DNA of 64,000 nt from Bacteroidota bacterium (GTDB taxonomy: Bacteria; Bacteroidota; Ignavibacteria; Palsa-1295). The translations under genes were made by a program, and so were the position numbers. Below are positions 58,004-64,000 of this stretch, one piece after another. The first letter of the stretch is position 1, and each line of letters starts with the position of its first letter. The notes beneath the pieces were generated by a model. The model ran no database searches, was not told where the DNA came from, and worked only from the letters and a program-made list of their open reading frames with translations. The stretch lies in contig JAJPIQ010000043.1 in the NCBI GenBank assembly GCA_021324685.1, positions 1 to 64,000 on the forward strand. The letters are read 5' to 3'.

Positions 58004-58543
58004 ATGTCGCCCGTTATCTTAAAACAGCCCTTGTTGGCAGAATCGCTTATTCGCGATGTTCCCGATTTTCCCCGCCCAGGAATTTTATTTAAAGACATTA
58101 CCCCGGTCCTGGCCGATCCGGCGGCGATGAAGGAGGTGATCGATCGGTTTATCGAGTTTGCAGCTCCAAAATCGCCAACGGCGATCGTCGGGATCGAATC
58201 GCGAGGCTTTGTCTTCGGAATGCCGCTCGCTCTGGAAATGAATTTGCCGTTCATTCCAGTCAGGAAATTGGGGAAACTTCCTTACCGGACGATCCACGAG
58301 GAATACGATCTCGAATATGGCACAAATACCGTCGAGATCCACGAGGACGCTTTGAAACCCGGCGATCGAGTCATTATCGTGGACGATCTGCTGGCGACCG
58401 GAGGTACGGCCGCAGCCTCCAAACGGCTCGTAAACCGCCTGGGCGGCAGGGTCGAAGGCTTTGCCTTCCTGATCGAGCTTGAATTCCTCCACGGCCGGCT
58501 GGCGCTTGCCAATGACGATATACTGGCACTGATTGCCTGCTAA
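58004..58543 (+). CDS. apt: Adenine phosphoribosyltransferase
   Basis: 179 aa; IRDVPDFPRPGILFKDITPVLADP, GIESRGFVFG, RVIIVDDLLATGGTAAAS. Confidence 0.96.
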   Translation: MSPVILKQPLLAESLIRDVPDFPRPGILFKDITPVLADPAAMKEVIDRFIEFAAPKSPTAIVGIESRGFVFGMPLALEMNLPFIPVRKLGKLPYRTIHEEYDLEYGTNTVEIHEDALKPGDRVIIVDDLLATGGTAAASKRLVNRLGGRVEGFAFLIELEFLHGRLALANDDILALIAC

Positions 58544-58642
58544 AACGTACTTCGCTCAAAAAAGCGGATTTTTAGTACGATGGGAGCGTTCTGAAAAAGA
58601 CCTAAAACTTCGGACTAATTTTTGTTAACCCAGCAATATACT

Positions 58643-59152
58643 ATGAAGCATATTCTGACCGCAATCTCTATTTCGATCCTTCTTCTTGCCGGCTGCAAAG
58701 CCTCGACATCGCCGACCGGAACCACCACCACTCCGGGCAGCATGATCGCCACGGTCAACGGCAAAGCGTGGTCCTCGACGGTGCTCCCTGGAACCGGCGG
58801 CGCCACCGGTAAAATGAACAGCAACGTTCTCAGCATCATTGGTTTATCGGTCACCGATAACACCGAAATCTCTCTGATCCTGCCAAAGCCGGCAGTTGGA
58901 ACCGATTCGCTCGGCGCGACGGGGTATGAAGGCGATTACTCGATTCTCCTTGGCGCTACCGATACGACGATCTACGGCTCCATCCCCGAAGTTCTGCAAG
59001 GTCAGATTTACGATGGCGCTGTGAGCATTACCTCCTACGATTCCGTGAGCAAATCGATCTCGGGTACCTTCCATTTTATCGGCCGGCGGAGCGGTAACCT
59101 TTCGGATTCGGTCACGATCACGAACGGTTCTTTTTATCAGGTCACCTGGTAA
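58643..59152 (+). CDS. Lipoprotein, DUF6252-like
   Basis: MKHILTAISISILLLAGCKAS lipobox; MIATVNGKAWSS. Confidence 0.6.
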   Translation: MKHILTAISISILLLAGCKASTSPTGTTTTPGSMIATVNGKAWSSTVLPGTGGATGKMNSNVLSIIGLSVTDNTEISLILPKPAVGTDSLGATGYEGDYSILLGATDTTIYGSIPEVLQGQIYDGAVSITSYDSVSKSISGTFHFIGRRSGNLSDSVTITNGSFYQVTW

Positions 59153-59173
59153 TGGGCCGGGAAAAGCGTTCCG

Positions 59174-59575
59174 TCACTTTTTTTCAAAATCGAGCGAAAC
59201 GCTGTTAATGCAATAGCGAAGGCCGGTCGGGTCGGGACCGTCGTCAAAAACATGGCCTAAGTGCGCACCGCAAGTAGCGCAAGTTACCTCGGTTCGGACC
59301 ATACCGAACGACCGGTCCGCATGCTCCTCGATTTGCGCGTTCGCTTTCGGGGCAGAGAAACTCGGCCAGCCACACCCGGCATCGAATTTCGTATCGCTAT
59401 CGAACAGTGGTGCGCCACACGCGCCGCATTTATAAACTCCGTTTTCCCAGAATGCCTCATATTCTCCGGTGAACGGTCGCTCCGTCCCTTTTTCACGCAT
59501 CACGCGATATTGCTCGGGAGTTAACTCTCGTTTCCACTCGTCTTCGGTTTTTTCCATCGGTTTTTTCTCGTTCAT
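59174..59575 (-). CDS. msrB: Peptide-methionine (R)-S-oxide reductase
   Basis: [63 protein letters not shown]; start set at MNEKKPMEK. Confidence 0.96.
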   Translation of the reverse strand: MNEKKPMEKTEDEWKRELTPEQYRVMREKGTERPFTGEYEAFWENGVYKCGACGAPLFDSDTKFDAGCGWPSFSAPKANAQIEEHADRSFGMVRTEVTCATCGAHLGHVFDDGPDPTGLRYCINSVSLDFEKK

Positions 59576-59650
59576 TGCTCTACCTACGAAGAAAAAGGAA
59601 GCGGGATTCGAAGTCCTCAAGCTCCTCATTAGCATTTTTTCTCGTTGAAG

Positions 59651-59684
59651 GGCAGTAATGTCCTGAAGCAGGATATTTACTGCC
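59651..59684. repeat. Imperfect hairpin in the msrB/Rieske divergent region
   Basis: GGCAGTAA-TG-TCCTG-AAG-CAGGA-TAT-TTACTGCC. Confidence 0.75.
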
Positions 59685-59819
59685 TCACTTAAAAAATCTT
59701 ACGATAAACTCAAAAACGCAAACTGAATTTTTTGTCATGTGGAGAAAGGGGGCGGTTGGAGTTCCATTTGATAGAGACGTATGTGTCTCTAAGATAAATC
59801 GAATATCTTTAAGGTTAGT

Positions 59820-60287
59820 ATGGAATCCACTCAGGTCTTTTCTCTGAATACGGCGGTCGGTCGCCGTGAATTTTTGAAACGGACGGGGCTCGTCCTTACC
59901 GCAGCAACGCTTTCAGGTACGCTGGCCGAAATCCTGGCAAGCTGTAATTCGCCAACAGCGGCGAACATCACGCATGGGACGACAACGGTGAGCATTGCCT
60001 CGCTGAACTCCGACGGGCAGTTCCTCGTCGATACGAGTGTCACGCCAGACGGCACGCCGATCCTTGTTATTCGGCAAAATGCGACGACCTACACCGCGCT
60101 TTCCATGATGTGTACGCATCAGGGCTGTCAAGTGAACCCCCCGAGTGGCGGAACGATCTATTGCTCATGCCATGGCTCTCGTTTCGACTTACATGGAAAC
60201 GTTTTGAGCGGGCCTGCGCCCTCGCCACTGACGAATTATGGCGTTTCGCTCAATGCGGCAGCGAAAACAATTACCGTTACCTATTAA
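59820..60287 (+). CDS. Rieske [2Fe-2S] protein with Tat-like signal
   Basis: [29 protein letters not shown] twin-Arg signal; [40 protein letters not shown]. Confidence 0.92.
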   Translation: MESTQVFSLNTAVGRREFLKRTGLVLTAATLSGTLAEILASCNSPTAANITHGTTTVSIASLNSDGQFLVDTSVTPDGTPILVIRQNATTYTALSMMCTHQGCQVNPPSGGTIYCSCHGSRFDLHGNVLSGPAPSPLTNYGVSLNAAAKTITVTY

Positions 60288-60352
60288 AAGATTTTCCGAA
60301 CAACCGCAGGCTGCCCACTTCCCGTGATGGCAGCCTTTGCTGTTGCTACAAT

Positions 60353-61426
60353 TTATCGTTCCCGCACTCCGCCGGCGATATTATGCTCTTCTTTCTTGAT
60401 GTTCTGAATTTGGCCGGCATACGTCGGGCTGAAGTAATGCGTCCGGCTGCCATCGCGGCGAGCGACGAAGAAAAGATAGTTCGTTTCGGCAGGATAGACG
60501 GCAGCATAGATCGTTTGGATGCTCGGATTATTAATCGGCCCCGGCGGCAAGCCGGTCTTTAAATACGTGTTATATGGCGTGGACCGCAGAATATCGGAAT
60601 GGGAGATCGGCCGGTCCAGTTGGAGACCGTATTGCACCGTCGGGTCAGCCTGAAGCTTCATCCCGATGTGGTAACGATTTTCATAGACTCCGGCGATCAG
60701 GTATTTTTCGGAATCGTTCTTCGTCTCGCCTTCGACGATCGAGGCGAAGATCATGACCTGGTACGGTGAAAGTCCGCGCGCGCGCGCTGCATCGAGCAAC
60801 GAATCGGGGACCTCCTGATGGAACCGGGTCACCAATGCCTGAAGAAGCGTACGTCCATTAAATGGATAGAGCCACTTATAATGATCGGGATACAGATAGC
60901 CTTCGGCGGTCTGGGCTTCTTCGGGAAGGCCCAGCCAATGCAGGTACGCCGTATCGCCGGCAGCCTGAATAAAATCGTATTTATTGACACCGAGGCTGGC
61001 ATCGGCCGCATCGGCAACGTCCTTCAGGCGAAAACCTTCGGGGATCGAGAGTTCGAAGACGATCTGGTATTTCGTTCCGACAAGGTCCTCGAGCAATTGC
61101 AGATTGCTGAGGCCGCGATGAATTTGGAACGTTCCGCCATGAATGCGGTGGCCGGCACGGATCAGTTTGGCCGCGGCGCGGAACGTAATTTCATTCCGAA
61201 TAAAACCGCCCTGTTTGAGGGAATCGGCGATCTCGGCCATCGTCACATTCGGCCGTACCACGAGCATGGTCTCGCGCGTCAGTTGAGGATCCTCTTTTGT
61301 CAGATCCGGATTATGCAGAAAGAAAAGGCTGTATACGGCAGCCAGCAAAACGGCAACCGGAATCGTGATCCACCAGAAAAACCGTTTTCTGGATTCACGC
61401 CGAATACGATAATAGATCCTTTTCAT
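60353..61426 (-). CDS. mltG: Endolytic transglycosylase MltG
   Basis: 357 aa; IFASIVEGETKNDSEKYLIAGVYENRYHIGMKLQADPTVQYGL, YNTYLKTGLPPGPINNPSIQTIYAAVYPAETNYLFFVA. Confidence 0.95.
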   Translation of the reverse strand: MKRIYYRIRRESRKRFFWWITIPVAVLLAAVYSLFFLHNPDLTKEDPQLTRETMLVVRPNVTMAEIADSLKQGGFIRNEITFRAAAKLIRAGHRIHGGTFQIHRGLSNLQLLEDLVGTKYQIVFELSIPEGFRLKDVADAADASLGVNKYDFIQAAGDTAYLHWLGLPEEAQTAEGYLYPDHYKWLYPFNGRTLLQALVTRFHQEVPDSLLDAARARGLSPYQVMIFASIVEGETKNDSEKYLIAGVYENRYHIGMKLQADPTVQYGLQLDRPISHSDILRSTPYNTYLKTGLPPGPINNPSIQTIYAAVYPAETNYLFFVARRDGSRTHYFSPTYAGQIQNIKKEEHNIAGGVRER

Positions 61427-61510
61427 GCTATCGTCGTTCGGTTCAACTTGCGCGCCTGTGGCCCCGGTAAACGCATGACACTTGGATGAGTATTTCGACA
61501 GCGTGGAACA

Positions 61511-61571
61511 ATTTAAAATAGAAAAGCCCGCAACGGGTATTTAAAATAGAAAAGGCCGCCATCCGGCGGCC
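61511..61571 (-). terminator. Duplicated intrinsic terminator (two tandem units)
   Basis: Minus strand GGCCGCC-GGAT-GGCGGCC-TTTTCTATTTTAAAT, then CCCG-TTG-CGGG-C-TTTTCTATTTTAAAT; the 16-mer ATTTAAAATAGAAAAG is exact at 61511-61526 and 61539-61554. Confidence 0.8.
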
Positions 61572-61573
61572 TC

Positions 61574-61709
61574 ATCTACACACGATGTTTTCCTTCGATG
61601 CCTCAGAGAACCCTATTATCAGAAAAAGTTATTTGCTTTAAAAGCCCTGAATCGCAATCGCAACGCGGCTTCGTCGCATCGGACGAAGCGGGGCCGCGAG
61701 TGTGTAGAT
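61574..61709 (-). ncRNA. Candidate structured RNA (strand inferred from terminators; ends not defined)
   Basis: 10-bp closing helix ATCTACACAC (61574-61583)/GTGTGTAGAT (61700-61709) enclosing 8-bp hairpin GCTTCGTC/GACGAAGC (61668-61689) with flanking CGCG/CGCG. Confidence 0.35.
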
Positions 61710-61877
61710 TCCATTTTTTCAAAGTGGGTCTCGAACCATCCGAGGATGACTCGTATGCCTCCAATACGTTCTAATCGTGTGCCAGCGTGGCCATCCGTTC
61801 GAAAGATTATGCGCCACAAGAAATCGCTGTCATAAAGTAAATATTTTCATCTAAAAAAATTTCCGTATATTTAAGAA

Positions 61878-63152
61878 ATGAACTCCTCGACGATTTTAAG
61901 TCTCAAAGAAATACCCTTACAGGCCGACCTTTTCGAACGTTATCGTATCGTCCGTGAAACGACACGCTGGATCTGCGAGCCGCTTACGATCGAGGACTGC
62001 GTCGTGCAGACGGCCATCGAATGCTCGCCGGTGAAGTGGCAGCTAGCCCATACGACCTGGTTTTTTGAAACATTCGTCCTTATCGCGCACGACACATCCT
62101 ACAAGCCGTTTCATTCAAAATTTAACTACCTCTTTAATTCATATTATAATGCGGTCGGAGCGCGTACACCGCGCGATCTGCGTGGGCAGATGTCCCGGCC
62201 GACGATGGAGGAAGTCTGGCACTATCGCGAACATGTCGACCGAGCAATGGAACGGTTTTGCAGACACGAACTTCCGGAGGATATCTTCCGCACGATCGAA
62301 CTCGGACTGAACCACGAGCAGCAGCACCAGGAACTGATCGTCACCGATGTAAAGACCGTTCTCGCGATGAATCCCCTGCGGCCCGTCTATCGGGAACGGG
62401 AAATTCGTTCGGCCGCCGTCCCGGCGCATGCCTGGGTCTCCTTCGACGAGGGATTGTACGAGTTCGGCGCCCGAGGGAATGACTTTTATTTTGACAACGA
62501 GGGTCCCCGGCACCGCCAGTACCTCGATTCGTTCGCAATTGGGAACCGTTTAATCACGTGCGGAGAATACCTGGCGTTCATCCGGGACGGTGGATATCGG
62601 ACCCCGTCGCTCTGGCTTTCGGATGGCTGGGCCCGAGTGGCGGAAGAAGCCTGGAACGCACCGAAATATTGGGAACCGATAGAGGACGAATGGTGGCAGA
62701 TGACGCTTCAGGGCCTCCGGCGCATTGAAGATTCGGAACCCGTGGTGCACGTAAGTCACTATGAGGCCGATGCTTTTGCCACATGGTATGGGGCGCGGCT
62801 GCCGACCGAATTGGAATGGGAACTGGTGGCGACGAATCATCCGCCGAAAGGAAATTTCCTCGAAAACGGCAATTTTCATCCCGTCCCTCTTGATGTGAAT
62901 TCCGAGCCGATCGGCCAGCTCTTTGGAGACGTCTGGGAATGGACGCGCAGTGCCTATCTACCGTACCCCGGCTTTACCGTGGCTCCCGGTGCATTGGGAG
63001 AATACAATGGGAAGTTCATGTCCAATCAAATGGTCCTTCGCGGCGGTTCGTGTGTGACGCCTCGTCACCATATTCGGCCGACCTATAGGAACTTCTTCCC
63101 GTCGGAGTCCCGCTGGCAGTTCAGTGGCATTCGCCTGGCTACAACCGCTTAA
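61878..63152 (+). CDS. egtB: EgtB-type hercynylcysteine sulfoxide synthase (DinB plus FGE-sulfatase domains)
   Basis: 424 aa; SPVKWQLAHTTWFFETFVL, ELGLNHEQQHQELIVTDVK, LPTELEWELVA, FGDVWEWTRSAYLPYPGF, LRGGSCVTPRHHIRPTYRNFFPSESRWQFSGIRLA. Confidence 0.92.
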   Translation: MNSSTILSLKEIPLQADLFERYRIVRETTRWICEPLTIEDCVVQTAIECSPVKWQLAHTTWFFETFVLIAHDTSYKPFHSKFNYLFNSYYNAVGARTPRDLRGQMSRPTMEEVWHYREHVDRAMERFCRHELPEDIFRTIELGLNHEQQHQELIVTDVKTVLAMNPLRPVYREREIRSAAVPAHAWVSFDEGLYEFGARGNDFYFDNEGPRHRQYLDSFAIGNRLITCGEYLAFIRDGGYRTPSLWLSDGWARVAEEAWNAPKYWEPIEDEWWQMTLQGLRRIEDSEPVVHVSHYEADAFATWYGARLPTELEWELVATNHPPKGNFLENGNFHPVPLDVNSEPIGQLFGDVWEWTRSAYLPYPGFTVAPGALGEYNGKFMSNQMVLRGGSCVTPRHHIRPTYRNFFPSESRWQFSGIRLATTA

Positions 63153-64000
63153 GCAAAACATCGAAGGCGTCCGTCCGCCGTCACAAGATAAATCTCGGAG
63201 CTACCATCGCCATCGAAATCGGCGGCGATCGGCGATCCGACGGACGCTCCCATCTCCTGCTCCCCGATAACGGCAAAGGTTTTGCCATCGAATCCGATCG
63301 CTAAGAGCCGGCCATCGTTCGTTCCAAAAATAAATTCCGGATTTGTATCGCCATCGATATCGAGCGTCAGGACATCGGTCGTGATCGCCTTGAGATCGAG
63401 CGATGCACGCAAAGCACCGGAATCATAATCGTAGATGCGAAACGTTCCATCGGCATGGCCCTGTCCCCATTCGATTTTTCCATCTCCGTCCACGTCGCCG
63501 ATCCCTGGCAATCGATAGAGAACGTCACCGGCCGAGGCAATATGCCACCACCGCGCGATTCCACTCGGGAGGATAGACCCGAAACCGCCGAGGCATCCAG
63601 CGATAATAAGATCGTCATTCAAAATAAGAGGAGTGCCATACGCGGTGAAGGGGTCGTCCGCAGATACGGCCGTCGAAAGGGACTGCTCTTTCCACTGGTT
63701 CCGGCGTTTCATCTCATCGGACGTCCAACTCGTCAATAATTCCGGTTCCCGGACAAACGTCCCGGTTTCCAAGTCGATACGGCAAAGGGTATCTTTCGCG
63801 CAAAATACTGCAGAAGCTCGGCCATCGCGCTCGAATATCGACGATGTTCCCCACGGCCCGACTCCCCGGCCGAATTCTTTTTCACCGATGCGATCGATCC
63901 GCCAAAGGATTTCGCCATTCTCGATCAACATCCCAAGCGAGCATTCGCTATTCATCGAGTGTGAACGATAAAAACTAAGGGCCATCGCCGGACCCCGCGA
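63149..64000 (-). CDS. FG-GAP/VCBS-like beta-propeller protein, possibly truncated at window end
   Basis: Repeats PGIGDVDGDGKIEWGQGHADGTFRIYDYD, LDIDGDTNPEFIFGTNDGRL, ADFDGDGSSEIYLVTADGRL; frame stays open from 63985 to 64000. Confidence 0.75.
   Translation of the reverse strand, partial: SRGPAMALSFYRSHSMNSECSLGMLIENGEILWRIDRIGEKEFGRGVGPWGTSSIFERDGRASAVFCAKDTLCRIDLETGTFVREPELLTSWTSDEMKRRNQWKEQSLSTAVSADDPFTAYGTPLILNDDLIIAGCLGGFGSILPSGIARWWHIASAGDVLYRLPGIGDVDGDGKIEWGQGHADGTFRIYDYDSGALRASLDLKAITTDVLTLDIDGDTNPEFIFGTNDGRLLAIGFDGKTFAVIGEQEMGASVGSPIAADFDGDGSSEIYLVTADGRLRCFA

Noticed and set aside
61619-61819. 66-aa minus ORF as the gene served by the duplicated terminators
   Set aside because: No recognisable domain; it overlaps the inverted-repeat structure. 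Kept only as an alternative to the RNA hypothesis.
1-64000. Prophage, transposon or integrated element, including at the two tRNA genes
   Set aside because: No integrase, transposase, phage genes or tRNA-end direct repeats recognised; content is core and envelope metabolism.

Overview
The window looks like a chromosomal stretch from a Bacteroidota/FCB-type bacterium. That placement is an inference from several secreted proteins with Por/T9SS-like C-terminal sorting tails, many OmpA/PD40 envelope proteins and one good TTTG/TAnnTTTG promoter match. I see no CRISPR array, phage, transposase or rRNA. Recognisable content: pckA, gatA, pyk, gmhA with a GHMP kinase and a histidine phosphatase, a HIT protein, a Fur-family regulator, pyrB-pyrC, uvrA, mpg, an RRM protein, a uronate-catabolism operon (kduD, IolB/KduI-like, RraA-like, eda, GH105), a pair of exported TldD/PmbA-family proteins, apt, msrB, a Tat-type Rieske protein, mltG, egtB, tRNA-Ser(UGA) and tRNA-Val(GAC), plus two arylsulfotransferase-like paralogues and two YCF48-like paralogues. 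Main items for follow-up: (1) an identical 21-bp palindrome just upstream of the Fur-family gene and inside the signal-peptide codons of a nearby porin; (2) tandem repeats that duplicate the 3' end of a gene including its stop codon, at two unrelated loci; (3) a candidate structured RNA ending in a duplicated terminator next to egtB; (4) an exported TldD/TldE-like pair with one apparently inactive partner; (5) an MBL-Rieske fusion; (6) a uronate operon with an IolB-like isomerase and RraA-like protein but no recognised KDG kinase; (7) a promoter with a perfect palindrome in its spacer ahead of the RRM gene. No computation or database search was run.
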